From Uliginosibacterium gangwonense DSM 18521 (lineage in GTDB: Bacteria > Pseudomonadota > Gammaproteobacteria > Burkholderiales > Rhodocyclaceae): 64,000 nt of DNA. The stretch covers positions 402,190 to 466,189 of the forward strand of contig NZ_KB892834.1 of assembly GCF_000373965.1 (NCBI RefSeq), given 5' to 3'. Under the pieces are notes generated by a model, which searched no databases, was not told where the DNA came from, and saw only the letters and a list, made by a program, of their open reading frames with translations. Shown piece after piece: positions 45,959-58,427 of this stretch. A program made the translations under genes and the position numbers. Position 1 is the first letter of the stretch; every line of letters starts with the position of its first letter.

Positions 45959-46575
45959 AGGGCTGTTGGTAAACTGGCTGGAAACTGTTTGAGGAAATGT
46001 GCACAACATGGCCAAAAACAGTTTTCCCAAAAACCATCCCCAATTGTTCACAGCGCGATACAAGCTCTTTCAACAAAGCTTATTTGTCTATATTCGATTG
46101 AATTTAAAAGGTTTTAGGTACTTATCCACAGAAACGTCTTCGCTGTATTATTAGTATTAGGTATATATAGAAGATCTTGTTAACAACAAGCACATGGAAC
46201 AGTTGAGACGTTAACCGACGGGAAACATACCGTTTGCCAAACTGCTCTGTTACCCTTGTTGCGTATATTTTGTTTCACGGAAAATGTTTCACGACCGTGC
46301 AGACGAAAATCTTGAAAGTGTTTGAATTGGATTTGCGTCCAAAAAACCGTCGCCCATCATTGGTTTTGTGGACAAACAGGCTGTATTGCAGGTGATGTTT
46401 TGTGAACAAGTACACTTTTTGGCTGAAGCCCAAAAATTGTCCACTTTTGTTCACAGCGTTGTACAGGGTGTGCCCCACAGTGTCATGAACAGGGTTAAGT
46501 TGTTGATAGTAGACGATAAAATCTAGTTATCCACAGAAACGTGCTAGGTATATTAGTATTAGGAGATATATATAA
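45959..46575. other. oriC: Origin of replication oriC (dnaA-dnaN intergenic)
   Basis: 617 AT-rich gene-free bases with two perfect DnaA boxes (46122-46130, 46528-46536) and five with one mismatch (45998-46006, 46044-46052, 46367-46375, 46401-46409, 46447-46455, all TTGTNCACA type). TA-rich tracts at 46147-46169 and 46550-46575 could be unwinding elements. Two partial TGTTTCACG half-sites (about 46271 and 46285) are not full parS. Confidence 0.88.
46122..46189. repeat. oriC direct repeat, copy 1
   Basis: Imperfect copy of 46528-46594: both start TTATCCACAGAAACGT, continue ATTAGTATTAGG, a TATATA tract, and end TTGTTAACAACAA. Confidence 0.85.
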
Positions 46576-46594
46576 ATGCTTTTGTTAACAACAA
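46528..46594. repeat. oriC direct repeat, copy 2, covering the dnaN start
   Basis: Second copy of the 46122-46189 segment. It includes the dnaN ATG (46576) and its first six codons; copy 1 lacks the ATG. Confidence 0.85.
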
Positions 46595-47679
46595 CACGGG
46601 ATGCTTTGCTGGCTCCCCTACAGTCAGTTGCAGGCATTGTTGAAAAACGGCATACCCTGCCCATCCTCTCCAATGTGTTGATCGAAAAGCATGGTGACGC
46701 CCTGACGCTGCTCGCCACGGATATCGAAATCCAGATCACCACCCACAACGTGGTGGAAGGTGGTACGGGGGATGCATCGATTACTTTGGGCGCCCGCAAG
46801 CTGCAAGACATTCTGCGTGCACTGCCTGAAGGCGAAATCAGCCTGGTGCTGGACGACAAGCGCGTGACCCTCAAAGCCGGCAAAAGCCGCTACGCCCTGC
46901 AAACCCTGCCTGCAACAGACTATCCGCGCATGCAGCTCAACGAAGGCGACAGCCTGAATGTGCGCCTGAGCCAGCGCGAATTCCGCCGTCAGCTCGCCCA
47001 GGTGGCCTACGCCATGGCCGCGCAAGATATCCGCTACTACCTCAACGGCCTGCTCATGCAAGTGCTGGGGAACGAATTGCGCATGGTCGCCACCGACGGT
47101 CACCGTCTTGCGCTGGCCTCCACCAACCTGGAAGTCGAACATCCGCGCACCGAAGTCATCCTGCCGCGCAAAACGGTGCTGGAACTCTCGCGCCAGCTCT
47201 CCGACTCCGACGAGCCTGTGGATATCACCATCACCGGCAATCAGGCATTGTTCCGTTTTGGCCCGATCGAACTCATCACCAAGCTCATCGATGGCAAGTT
47301 CCCGGACTATGAACGCGTTGTGCCGCAAGGCAATCCGCGTCTCGTGAAGGTGCGCCGCACGGCCTTCCTGGCAGCCTTGCAACGAGCCGCGATTCTGACC
47401 AACGAAAAATTTAGGGGGCTGCGCGTTGTGCTGGAAGCTGGTAGCATGAAGATCATCAGTTCCAACGCCGAGCAGGAAGAAGCACAGGAAGAACTCGAAA
47501 TCGATTACAGTGGCGACAGTCTGGAACTTGGCTTTAACGTTACCTACCTCCTCGATGTGCTCAACAACGTCTCTGTGGACGAAATTGAGATTCATCTGAA
47601 TGAGCCCATGTCCTCTGCCCTGTTCACCATTCCGGGCAATGACCAGTTCAAGGCCGTAGTGATGCCCATGCGTATCTGA
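46576..47679 (+). CDS. dnaN: DNA polymerase III sliding clamp (beta)
   Basis: 367 residues with three repeated clamp domains; LPILSNVLIEKHGDALTLLATDIEI, ATDGHRLAL and the C-terminal VVMPMRI are diagnostic. Encircles DNA and tethers polymerases. The start ATG is inside the oriC repeat copy 2. A GC-rich hairpin without U-run lies after the stop (47690-47711). Confidence 0.97.
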   Translation: MLLLTTTRDALLAPLQSVAGIVEKRHTLPILSNVLIEKHGDALTLLATDIEIQITTHNVVEGGTGDASITLGARKLQDILRALPEGEISLVLDDKRVTLKAGKSRYALQTLPATDYPRMQLNEGDSLNVRLSQREFRRQLAQVAYAMAAQDIRYYLNGLLMQVLGNELRMVATDGHRLALASTNLEVEHPRTEVILPRKTVLELSRQLSDSDEPVDITITGNQALFRFGPIELITKLIDGKFPDYERVVPQGNPRLVKVRRTAFLAALQRAAILTNEKFRGLRVVLEAGSMKIISSNAEQEEAQEELEIDYSGDSLELGFNVTYLLDVLNNVSVDEIEIHLNEPMSSALFTIPGNDQFKAVVMPMRI

Positions 47680-47703
47680 TTGGCGCCGTGGGGCGGGTAT
47701 TGA

Positions 47704-50247
<2,544 letters not shown>

Positions 50248-50277
50248 ACGTGTCTGTAGTGCGCGTAACCCGAAATA

Positions 50278-50327
50278 GTGAGACAAAATCCCGTTTCGTG
50301 AGACTAAAAATCCCGAATTGGTGAGAC
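50278..50327 (+). repeat. Three GTGAGAC direct repeats after gyrB, candidate transposon end
   Basis: GTGAGAC at 50278, 50298 and 50321 (spacing 20 and 23), the first two continued by AAAA/TAAAA-TCCCG. Multiple 20-22-bp repeats are how TnsB-binding sites look at Tn7-like ends. The remaining bases of the 302-base gap 50248-50549 hold two hairpins and no gene. Confidence 0.5.
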
Positions 50328-50405
50328 AAACGTGGATGTTGGAAAAAAACAGTGTCGGGTGATACGGAAAGTGAAATCCGTACCAGGTCGGTGAAAAAAT
50401 CCGAC

Positions 50406-50431
50406 AAAAAGAGGCCGAGAGGCCTCTTTTT
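50406..50431 (+). terminator. Rho-independent terminator downstream of gyrB
   Basis: AAAAAGAGGCC (50406-50416), loop GAGA, GGCCTCTTTTT (50421-50431): 11-bp perfect stem with a T tail and A-tract on the other side, so it may work in both directions. A second stem GTAAGGC...GCCTTAC follows at about 50437-50460. Confidence 0.85.
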
Positions 50432-50549
50432 AGTTGGTAAGGCGGAAATTGAAGCCTTACAGAAATTGCGATGTTAGCGTGCCGCTTTGGTATCCTTCTT
50501 TGCTGCGACAAGCATCTGAAACAAACAAAGTAACAAATCTGCTTCTTCG

Positions 50550-52658
50550 ATGACTAGAGACCAACTCAAGAAACTTGAAAACGATCTTTGGAGCGCTGCA
50601 GACAAGCTACGCGCCAACTCTGATCTCAAGGCCAGTGAATACAGCACGCCCGTACTGGGGCTGATCTTCCTGAAATTCGCCGATAACAAGTATCGCCAGC
50701 ACGAAGCTGCCATCGAGCAGGAATACCAGCGGCGCAAAGGTAAGCGCACCGAACGTAGCCTGGAAGAAATTGCCATCGAGAAATGCGGTTTCTATCTCGA
50801 TACCAAGGCACGCTATGACTATCTGCTGAATCTTCCCGAGAAGGAAAATATCGCCAAAGCCATCCGCGCCGCGATGGCCAGCATCGAGAAGACCAAGCCA
50901 GAGTTGCTGGGCGTGTTGCCGCAGGAGGAATACGACCGTTTCACCCGCAGCGATAAAAACAAAGGGATTCCAAAGGATCTGCTCAAGCTCTTCTCTGACA
51001 TCCCGGTCGATGCCTCGGGCGATGTTTTTGGTCAGATTTACGAGTACTTCCTTGCCAACTTTGCGCTGAGTGAAGGCCAGGGTGGTGGCGAGTTCTTCAC
51101 GCCACGTTCTGTCGTCAAGCTGATGACCGAAATCATCGAGCCGCACGGCGGCAAGGTCTTTGACCCTGCCTGCGGCTCGGGTGGCATGTTCGTGCAGTCC
51201 GCTGAGTTCATCCAGCAGCACCAGACCGACAAGGCCGCCGATCTGGACGTGTTTGTCTGCGGGACTGAAAAGACACTGGAAACCGTCAAACTCGCCAAGA
51301 TGAACCTCGCGGTGAACAACCTGCGCGGTGAAATCCGGCAGGCCAACACCTACTACGAAGACCCCTTTAAATCCTTCGGTGCCTTCGACTACGTGATGGC
51401 CAATCCGCCCTTCAACGTGGATGACGTAACGCTGGACGCCGTCGAGAAGGACCGCCGTTTCAACACCTACGGTGTGCCGCGCAACAAGACCAAGGTAAAA
51501 AAATCAGAGGGCAAGGAAAAAGCTGTCGAGACCGTGCCCAACGCCAACTACCTGTGGATCAACCTGTTTGCCACATCGTTGAAAGAGGGCGGCCGTGCTG
51601 CGCTGGTGATGGCTAACTCAGCCTCGGATGCCCGCCATTCCGAGGCTGACATCCGCCGCTCGCTGATTGAGCAGAACCTCATCTACGGCATGCTCACCCT
51701 GCCGTCCAATCTGTTCTACACCGTCACCCTGCCCGCCACGTTGTGGTTCTTCGACAAGGGTAAGACAGATGACAAAGTGTTGTTCATCGACGCCCGCAAC
51801 ATTTTCACGCAGATTGACCGCGCCCACCGCGAATTGAGCGATGCGCAGATCCAGAATATCGCCCTCATCCCCCGCCTGCACAAGGGTCGCCGTCAGGAGT
51901 TTGTGGATCAGGTGGATAATTATCTGCATCAGGGAATGGCTCAGCTCAAGGACGCCGCAGAGCACCTGCCAGCCCTGAGTGAACGCCTGCTGGCGGTGCT
52001 GGACGAGGAGGCGGAAGAAGACTCCGCCTCTAACCAAGCCGCGCGAGACGCCATTGCCGCGCTGCAGGCGCAATGGGGCCAGCTTGCTACGCTGCAGCAG
52101 GCTCAGGCCCAGCATGAACGCACGCGCGGTCAGAAGCACAGCATCGACCAAAGCAACACTAAACAGCATGCCTTGCGTGCCCGCTTCACCCCCTTCTTCA
52201 GTGGCCTGCACGTAGCCGTGAAAACGCTGGACAAGGCCATCCGCGAGATGGATAAGCGCAAGGCCGAGGCCGCCAAGGCGGAAGGAAAGCGCACTACCGC
52301 CAACCGCCAGACCAAGGGTGTAAAGGTGGAGATGCAGGCCCTGCACGACGAACTCAAAGCTGCCGAGCTGTATTACCAACATGTGAGCTGGTTGCAGGAG
52401 CGTTTCCCCAAGGCCGCCTACGAGGACGTTACTGGCCTGTGCAAGTTGGCTAGCCGGGAGGAGATCGCCGAACAGGACTGGTCGCTGAACCCGGGGCGCT
52501 ATGTGGGCGTGGTGATTGAGGAGGATGGGAAGACGGCAGAGGAGTTTCTCTCGGATCTAGCCATTTCCCAGGAGATTCTTGTGGCTCTATCCGAAGAGGC
52601 AGCCGTACTGACCGCCAATATCAACGGCAACCTACAGCAGATAATGGACGCACCATGA
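50550..52658 (+). CDS. hsdM: Type I restriction-modification DNA methyltransferase subunit HsdM
   Basis: 702 residues. N-terminal HsdM helical domain, SAM-binding VFDPACGSGGMFV (about 205-217) and catalytic NPPF (about 287-290) of an N6-adenine methylase, and a long charged coiled-coil tail (about 470-640) for pairing with HsdS. Overlaps hsdS by four bases. No clear Shine-Dalgarno before ATG 50550. Confidence 0.94.
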   Translation: MTRDQLKKLENDLWSAADKLRANSDLKASEYSTPVLGLIFLKFADNKYRQHEAAIEQEYQRRKGKRTERSLEEIAIEKCGFYLDTKARYDYLLNLPEKENIAKAIRAAMASIEKTKPELLGVLPQEEYDRFTRSDKNKGIPKDLLKLFSDIPVDASGDVFGQIYEYFLANFALSEGQGGGEFFTPRSVVKLMTEIIEPHGGKVFDPACGSGGMFVQSAEFIQQHQTDKAADLDVFVCGTEKTLETVKLAKMNLAVNNLRGEIRQANTYYEDPFKSFGAFDYVMANPPFNVDDVTLDAVEKDRRFNTYGVPRNKTKVKKSEGKEKAVETVPNANYLWINLFATSLKEGGRAALVMANSASDARHSEADIRRSLIEQNLIYGMLTLPSNLFYTVTLPATLWFFDKGKTDDKVLFIDARNIFTQIDRAHRELSDAQIQNIALIPRLHKGRRQEFVDQVDNYLHQGMAQLKDAAEHLPALSERLLAVLDEEAEEDSASNQAARDAIAALQAQWGQLATLQQAQAQHERTRGQKHSIDQSNTKQHALRARFTPFFSGLHVAVKTLDKAIREMDKRKAEAAKAEGKRTTANRQTKGVKVEMQALHDELKAAELYYQHVSWLQERFPKAAYEDVTGLCKLASREEIAEQDWSLNPGRYVGVVIEEDGKTAEEFLSDLAISQEILVALSEEAAVLTANINGNLQQIMDAP

Positions 52659-54001
52659 GTTGGTCAGCATCCTCTTTCCCTATGCGGCCGCTTGGGGAGC
52701 TTGCAACCATCCAAGCTGGATATGCGTTTGAGAGTGCCCGATTTACGGACGTGCCAACGGATCTGCCTCTGGTAAAGGGGGAGAACGTTCAGCAGGGCTA
52801 TGTAGATTGGTCAATTGCTAAACGTTGGCCTGAAGCTGAGATAGATGCGCTTGAACAATTCCTCTTAAGGCCCGGCGATATTGTGGTTGCAATGGATCGG
52901 CCTTGGGTTGAAGCAGGATTGAAGTGGGCTTACATTAAGCCGGAAGATCCACCTTCGCTTCTGGTGCAACGGGTCGCGAGGCTGCGGGCTGGGGCTGAAA
53001 TTGATCAAACTTATCTGCGCGCAATCATTTCAAGTTCGTACTTCTCCGCTTACATCCAACCAATCGTCACTGGCGTTAACGTTCCGCATATCAGTGGAAA
53101 GCAAATTGCTGCATTCAAGGTGCCAGTTCCATCGATGGATGTACAGCGAAAGATTGCAGCCTTAATTTGTGCCTACGATGACCTGATCGCCAATAATCAG
53201 CGCCGCATCGCCTTGCTGGAGTCCATGGCCGAGGAAATATACCGCGAGTGGTTTGTGAGGATGCGCTTTCCAGGTGCGGGTCATAAGCCCTTGTCGAACG
53301 GAATACCCTCAGGATGGGTAAGCAGACCGCTTCGGAAATTAATTACGCATTACATCGGCGGAGGTTGGGGTGAGGATCAGGCCACGACTATCTGCCCCGA
53401 TGGTGCATTTGTCTTTAGAGGAACTGATCTCCCAGCAATCCAAGACGGGGATTGGGACAATTTTGTTTATCGCTTCCACAAGCCGTCAGCCCTTGCTTTC
53501 AGAACATTGGCGGTTGGTGATTTTGTGTTTGAAGTTTCTGGGGGGAGCACTAATCAACTGCTTGGCAGAAACCTGATGGTGTCAACCCAGCTTTTGGAAC
53601 ACCTTGACGCGCCTGCCATTTGCGCCAGTTTTTGCAAGCTGATTCGATTCGACCAAGCCGCTATCGCGCCGCTGTGGATGAAGTACTTCTTGAAGTTGTA
53701 TTACGACAGTGGTCTCGTCGGTTTATACCAAGTTCAATCAACTGGCATCAGCAATTACCAGTTCGAGGCGTTTATCACGAGGCAGACAGTGCTTGTGCCA
53801 GATGCGAGTCTACAAGCCGAGTTCTGCAAGCTGGTCGAACCACTGAACGAGCAACGCGACTCGCTTGCTAGAGCAAACTTGCATTTGAAGAGGACGCGCT
53901 ACGCCCTCCTCCCCCGCCTAATCTCTGGCAAACTACGGGTTGATGCCTTGGACATAAAGTTTCCGCCCAGCATGCAACAGCCCGAGGAGACAGCACCGTA
54001 G
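52655..54001 (+). CDS. hsdS: Type I restriction-modification specificity subunit HsdS
   Basis: 448 residues with two target-recognition domains (about 1-185 and 215-400), each followed by a conserved helix (RRIALLESMAEEIYREWFVRMRFPG after the first; the second ends LKRTRYALLPRLISGKLRV). Determines the bipartite target of the methylase/nuclease. The two recognition halves differ from each other, as expected. GC is lower than in hsdM/hsdR, a pattern common for exchangeable specificity genes. Confidence 0.92.
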   Translation: MSWSASSFPMRPLGELATIQAGYAFESARFTDVPTDLPLVKGENVQQGYVDWSIAKRWPEAEIDALEQFLLRPGDIVVAMDRPWVEAGLKWAYIKPEDPPSLLVQRVARLRAGAEIDQTYLRAIISSSYFSAYIQPIVTGVNVPHISGKQIAAFKVPVPSMDVQRKIAALICAYDDLIANNQRRIALLESMAEEIYREWFVRMRFPGAGHKPLSNGIPSGWVSRPLRKLITHYIGGGWGEDQATTICPDGAFVFRGTDLPAIQDGDWDNFVYRFHKPSALAFRTLAVGDFVFEVSGGSTNQLLGRNLMVSTQLLEHLDAPAICASFCKLIRFDQAAIAPLWMKYFLKLYYDSGLVGLYQVQSTGISNYQFEAFITRQTVLVPDASLQAEFCKLVEPLNEQRDSLARANLHLKRTRYALLPRLISGKLRVDALDIKFPPSMQQPEETAP

Positions 54002-54055
54002 GCAAGCATCAAGCAGGGTCTTGTTCATTCCGGCGCATAACACCAGGGAGGGGCC

Positions 54056-57000
54056 ATGGCAGCGAAGAACTTCATCAGCGAAGACGACATCGAACAGGCT
54101 CTGTTGCAGCGACTGCAGCACCTGTGCGGCTTCGATGTACTGAATTGCTTCACGGCCCAGCCCGAAGACCTGAACGACGGCTCCGGTCGTAGCGATAAAC
54201 GCGAGGTAATTTTGGCCGACCGACTACGCGCGGCGCTGGAGCGCCTGAACCCGCAGGCCCCGGCCCATGCGGTGGAGCAGGCTTTGGCCCAGCTGCTGCA
54301 GCCACGTACGGCGATGAGCTTGGTGGCGGCCAACCACGAGATGGACGGCCTCATCCGCGATGGGGTGCCGGTGACCTACAAGCCCGAGAGCGGGCCGCAG
54401 GCCGGGCAGATGGTGACCGAGCGGCTGCGCGTGATCGATTTCGATGCACCAGACCCGCGCACCGGTCGCAATCACTATCTGGCCGTGAGCCAGTTGTGGG
54501 TGCGCGGTGAGCATGGGTATCGGCGGCCCGATGTGCTGCTCTACGTGAACGGCCTGCCGCTGGTGTTCATCGAGTTGAAGAACAGCAAGGTCAAGTTGCG
54601 TGCGGCTTTCGACGACAACCTTATCACCTACAAGGCCGAGATTCCGCAGCTTTTTGTAGCCAATGCGCTGTGCCTGCTGAGTAATGGCATCGAAACCCGG
54701 CTGGGCAGCCTGACGGCGCAGTGGGAGCACTTCTTCACCTGGCTGCGGGTGGATGATGAGAAAGAGCAGCTCGACCGCAAGGCGATTGCCGCTCAGGGCT
54801 TGAGTGTGGAACGAGTGGTGCAGGGGCTGCTGCGGCCTGAGCGCCTGTTGGATTATGTGGAGAACTTCTGTGTGTTCTACCGCGAGACGCAGAAGGTGAT
54901 TGCGCAGAACCACCAGTTCATCGGCGTGAACAACGCCTTTGGGCAGTTCCAGCGCCGCCGCGAGTTGGGTGGGCGGCTGGGTGTGTTCTGGCACACCCAG
55001 GGCTCGGGCAAGAGCTTCTCGATGGTGTTTTACACCCGCAAGATCTTCCGTAAGCTCACTGGCAATTTTACGTTTGTGGTGGTGACGGACCGTGACGATC
55101 TGGACGGCCAAATCTACCGTAACTTTCTGCACACCGGCGTGGTGGCGGCCAAGGACGATGTGCGCCCGCGCGACAGCGCCCAGTTGCGTGACATGCTGGG
55201 CAAGAACAAGCGCGTGGTGTTTACGCTGATCCAGAAATTTCGCTACGACAAGGGCAAGGACTATCCGTTGCTCTCGGACCGCGACGACATCGTCGTGATC
55301 GTGGATGAAGCGCACCGCACGCAGTACGCGGGCTTGGCCGAGAACATGCGTGCCGGTTTGCCGCGCGCCAATTTTCTCGCTTTCACCGGTACGCCCCTGC
55401 TGGGCAGTGAGCGCAAGACCAATGTTTGGTTTGGCGATTACGTATCGGAGTACAACTTCCAGCAGAGTGTGGAAGACGGCGCCACGGTGCCGCTGTTCTA
55501 TGAGAAGCGCGTGCCCGAGGTGCTGATCCAGAACGATGATCTGAGTGCGGAGTTCGCCGAGATTCTGGAAGACGAGAATCTCGATGCGCAGGCACAGGAG
55601 AAACTGGAAAGGCGCTTCGCGCAGGAGATGGAGGTGGTCAAGCGCGATGACCGGCTGGACATCATTGCGCGTGACATCGTCTACCACTTCCCCCGCCGTG
55701 GCTATCTGGGCAAGGGCATTGTGATCTCGGTGGACAAATTCACCGCCGTGACCATGTTCGACAAGGTGCAGACGCTGTGGAAAGCTGAGATCAAGGATTT
55801 GAACGGCCGCATCATTGCCACCAAGAACGACGTGGAGCGGCAGCGTCTGAAGCAGCTCAAGGCCTGGATGAGCAAGGTTGAGATGGCGGTAATCGTCAGT
55901 GAAGAAGCTGGAGAGGAGGAGAAGTTCGCCAAGAAAAAGCTCGACATCAAGCCGCATCGCCAGCGCATGAACGCGCTGGATGAACATGGCCATGACATCG
56001 AATTCAACTTCAAGGACCCTGAACATCCTCTGCAGCTAGTGTTCGTCTGCGCAATGTGGCTGACGGGCTTCGATGCGCCGACAGTCAGCACGTTGTATCT
56101 GGACAAGCCCATGCAGGGCCATACGCTGATGCAGACCATCGCACGAGCTAACCGGGTGAGTGGCTACGAGATCTTGGGGGTGACCAAGCGGAACGGCGAG
56201 ATCGTGGACTACTACAACGTTTTCCGTCGTATGAAGAAGGCCTTGCGTGACTACGCCGCCGGCCCCGCAGATGACGAACTGCCTGTGCGGGAAAAGCAAG
56301 AACTCTTTGCTCTGTTGGACGAAGCCATCGAGCAGGGCTTTGCTTTTTGCAATGCACAGGATGTGCCCTTGCAGGAGGCGCTGGAACGGGGGGATGTGTT
56401 CACCAAGCTCGGCCAGTTCAATGTCTTTGCCGATACGCTGCTGGCCAGCGAGGAGCTACGCAAATCCTTCAACGTGTACGAGAACACTATCTCGGCACTA
56501 TACGAAGCCTGCAAGCCCGAGGTCTTGAGCCAGAAAAAAGGCCGTGTGGTGTCGGCTTTCCAGTACCTGCGCGGGGTAATGGATGCCATCGTGGAGCAGA
56601 CGGACATCGACAGCGCGGTGCAGCGCATTGAGGCGCTACTGGATGCCAGCGTGGTGGTGGACAACGCTGAGGCCTTTTCCGCCAAAGAATTTGAAGCGCA
56701 GTACAAGATTGTGCAGCGGGGTAAGGCCTGGGACCTCAGCAAGGTTAATGTCGATAAGCTGCGCGAGGAGTTCAAGCAAGCGCCGTTCAGGAACATCGAG
56801 ATTGCTGACCTGCAGGCCTTCTTGCAGCGCAAGCTCACCGAGATGCTGGCGCAGAACAGCACGCGAGTGGCTTTTTTGCAGCGCTTGCAGAAGGTAATCG
56901 ATGCCTACAACTCGGGCGCGACCTCTACCGAAAATTACTACGATGAGCTGACAGCTTACGCTGAGGAGTTGAAGGAAGAAGCCGAGCGTCACATCCGGGA

Positions 57001-57313
57001 AGGATTGACCGAGGATGAGCTGGAGTTGTTCGATCTACTGCAGAAGGAATCACTCACGCAGGACGAGACTCAGCGCGTGAAGCTCGCGGCCAAGCACCTG
57101 CTCAAGCGCCTGGTAGAAGAGCAGCCCAAGGTGTTGATCCAGAACTGGCACCAGAGTGCGCAGACGCAGAAGCAAGTGCGGGCAGAAATCGAGCGCGTGC
57201 TCGACACAGACTTGCCGGAGAGCTACGACCGCACAACCTTCAAGCAAAAGTGTGACAACGTGTACGACCTGGCTGTGGAGTACGCGATCAGGGGCAAGAA
57301 GTGGGCTGCTTGA
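54056..57313 (+). CDS. hsdR: Type I restriction endonuclease subunit HsdR
   Basis: 1085 residues. N-terminal PD-(D/E)xK nuclease (PDVLLYVNGLPLVFIELKN, about 158-178), SF2 translocase with Walker A TQGSGKSFSM (about 315), DEAHRTQY (about 416), and motif VI in TIARANRV. The C-terminal helical domain extends to the end. Frame is intact. ATG 54056 after GGGAGG-type Shine-Dalgarno; 54 bases after hsdS. Confidence 0.95.
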   Translation: MAAKNFISEDDIEQALLQRLQHLCGFDVLNCFTAQPEDLNDGSGRSDKREVILADRLRAALERLNPQAPAHAVEQALAQLLQPRTAMSLVAANHEMDGLIRDGVPVTYKPESGPQAGQMVTERLRVIDFDAPDPRTGRNHYLAVSQLWVRGEHGYRRPDVLLYVNGLPLVFIELKNSKVKLRAAFDDNLITYKAEIPQLFVANALCLLSNGIETRLGSLTAQWEHFFTWLRVDDEKEQLDRKAIAAQGLSVERVVQGLLRPERLLDYVENFCVFYRETQKVIAQNHQFIGVNNAFGQFQRRRELGGRLGVFWHTQGSGKSFSMVFYTRKIFRKLTGNFTFVVVTDRDDLDGQIYRNFLHTGVVAAKDDVRPRDSAQLRDMLGKNKRVVFTLIQKFRYDKGKDYPLLSDRDDIVVIVDEAHRTQYAGLAENMRAGLPRANFLAFTGTPLLGSERKTNVWFGDYVSEYNFQQSVEDGATVPLFYEKRVPEVLIQNDDLSAEFAEILEDENLDAQAQEKLERRFAQEMEVVKRDDRLDIIARDIVYHFPRRGYLGKGIVISVDKFTAVTMFDKVQTLWKAEIKDLNGRIIATKNDVERQRLKQLKAWMSKVEMAVIVSEEAGEEEKFAKKKLDIKPHRQRMNALDEHGHDIEFNFKDPEHPLQLVFVCAMWLTGFDAPTVSTLYLDKPMQGHTLMQTIARANRVSGYEILGVTKRNGEIVDYYNVFRRMKKALRDYAAGPADDELPVREKQELFALLDEAIEQGFAFCNAQDVPLQEALERGDVFTKLGQFNVFADTLLASEELRKSFNVYENTISALYEACKPEVLSQKKGRVVSAFQYLRGVMDAIVEQTDIDSAVQRIEALLDASVVVDNAEAFSAKEFEAQYKIVQRGKAWDLSKVNVDKLREEFKQAPFRNIEIADLQAFLQRKLTEMLAQNSTRVAFLQRLQKVIDAYNSGATSTENYYDELTAYAEELKEEAERHIREGLTEDELELFDLLQKESLTQDETQRVKLAAKHLLKRLVEEQPKVLIQNWHQSAQTQKQVRAEIERVLDTDLPESYDRTTFKQKCDNVYDLAVEYAIRGKKWAA

Positions 57314-57368
57314 TAGGGAAGCAATCGTTCTGCCATGGCGTACAAGTGGCGATCGGGAGAGAGAGTGC

Positions 57369-58427
57369 ATGAGTGATCAGCCAAGCGGGGAGTTCCTGCT
57401 CTACGAAACTGAAGACGGTAGAACGCGCGTTGAATGCCGTTTCGCCGAGGATACCCTGTGGTTGAGCCAAGCCTTGATGGCTGACTTGTTCCAGACCACG
57501 CCGCAGAACATCACCCTGCATCTGAAGTCTCTGTACGCAGAGGGTGAAATTGATCCGGTAGCAACTTGTAAGCCGTACTTACAAGTTCGCACGGAGGGTG
57601 GCAGGCAGGTCAAGCGTGAGCTCAGTTTCTACAACCTCGATGCCATCCTGGCTGTGGGCTATCGTGTGCGCTCGGTGCGCGGCACGCAGTTCCGGCGCTG
57701 GGCGACAGATAGGCTGCGGGAGTACCTCGTCAAAGGTTTCACGATGGATGACGAGCGACTGAAAAATCCGCCAGTGGGGCAGTCACTGGCGCCGGATTAT
57801 TTCGATGAGCTGCTCGGTCGCATACGCGATATCCGCGCCAGTGAACGGCGGATGTACTTGCGGGTGCGCGAGATTTTCGCGATGGCTGCGGACTATTCGC
57901 CAAGCTTGGCGGAGACAACACAGTTCTTCCAGACTATCCAGAACAAGCTGCATTTTGCCGTGACAGGTAAGACTGCAGCCGAGTTGATCCATGAGCGGGC
58001 GGATGCTTCGGCGCCGAACATGGGGCTAACAAGCTGGAAGTCTGACCGTGTAAACAAAACCGATGTGCGTGTGGCGAAGAACTACTTGCGTGAAGGTGAA
58101 ATCGACGAGCTAAATCGCATCGTAACGATGTGGTTGGATTTTGCCGAGGACCAAGCGAAACGTCGCAAGGAGGTCTTCCTAAAGGACTGGGAAGCGAAAC
58201 TGAACGACTTCCTTAGGTTCAACGAACGCGAAGTGCTGCCTGATGCGGGGAGTCGCTCGCACAAGCAGGCCGTGGCGTACGCGGAGGCCGAGTACGAGCG
58301 CTTCGCTGCCCAGCGCCGTACGCTGCTGGAAGCAGAGGGCGAAACGCATAACGTTCAGATGCTGGAAGCGGCTGCCAAGGCCCTATCCCCAGCCAAAAAC
58401 AAAACCCGCCCGCGAGGCCGCAAATGA
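57369..58427 (+). CDS. RhuM-family protein associated with type I RM locus
   Basis: 352 residues from ATG 57369. Virulence RhuM family: LWLSQALMADLFQTTPQNITLHLKSLYAEGE in the N-terminal winged-helix-like part and YNLDAILAVGYRVRSVRGTQFRRWATD, which is the family signature; C-terminal helical part rich in Arg/Glu. RhuM homologues recur in defence islands and type I loci; reaction unknown. Overlaps the next gene by four bases. Confidence 0.85.
   Translation: MSDQPSGEFLLYETEDGRTRVECRFAEDTLWLSQALMADLFQTTPQNITLHLKSLYAEGEIDPVATCKPYLQVRTEGGRQVKRELSFYNLDAILAVGYRVRSVRGTQFRRWATDRLREYLVKGFTMDDERLKNPPVGQSLAPDYFDELLGRIRDIRASERRMYLRVREIFAMAADYSPSLAETTQFFQTIQNKLHFAVTGKTAAELIHERADASAPNMGLTSWKSDRVNKTDVRVAKNYLREGEIDELNRIVTMWLDFAEDQAKRRKEVFLKDWEAKLNDFLRFNEREVLPDAGSRSHKQAVAYAEAEYERFAAQRRTLLEAEGETHNVQMLEAAAKALSPAKNKTRPRGRK

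Noticed and set aside
46271..46295. Two TGTTTCACG motifs in oriC as parS sites
   Set aside because: They are direct half-sites without the second palindromic arm; full 16-bp parS occurs only at 39259 and 39904.
50278..50327. GTGAGAC repeats as a short CRISPR array
   Set aside because: Repeats are seven to twelve bases, spacing is about 20-23 bases in total, and no cas gene is present in the window.
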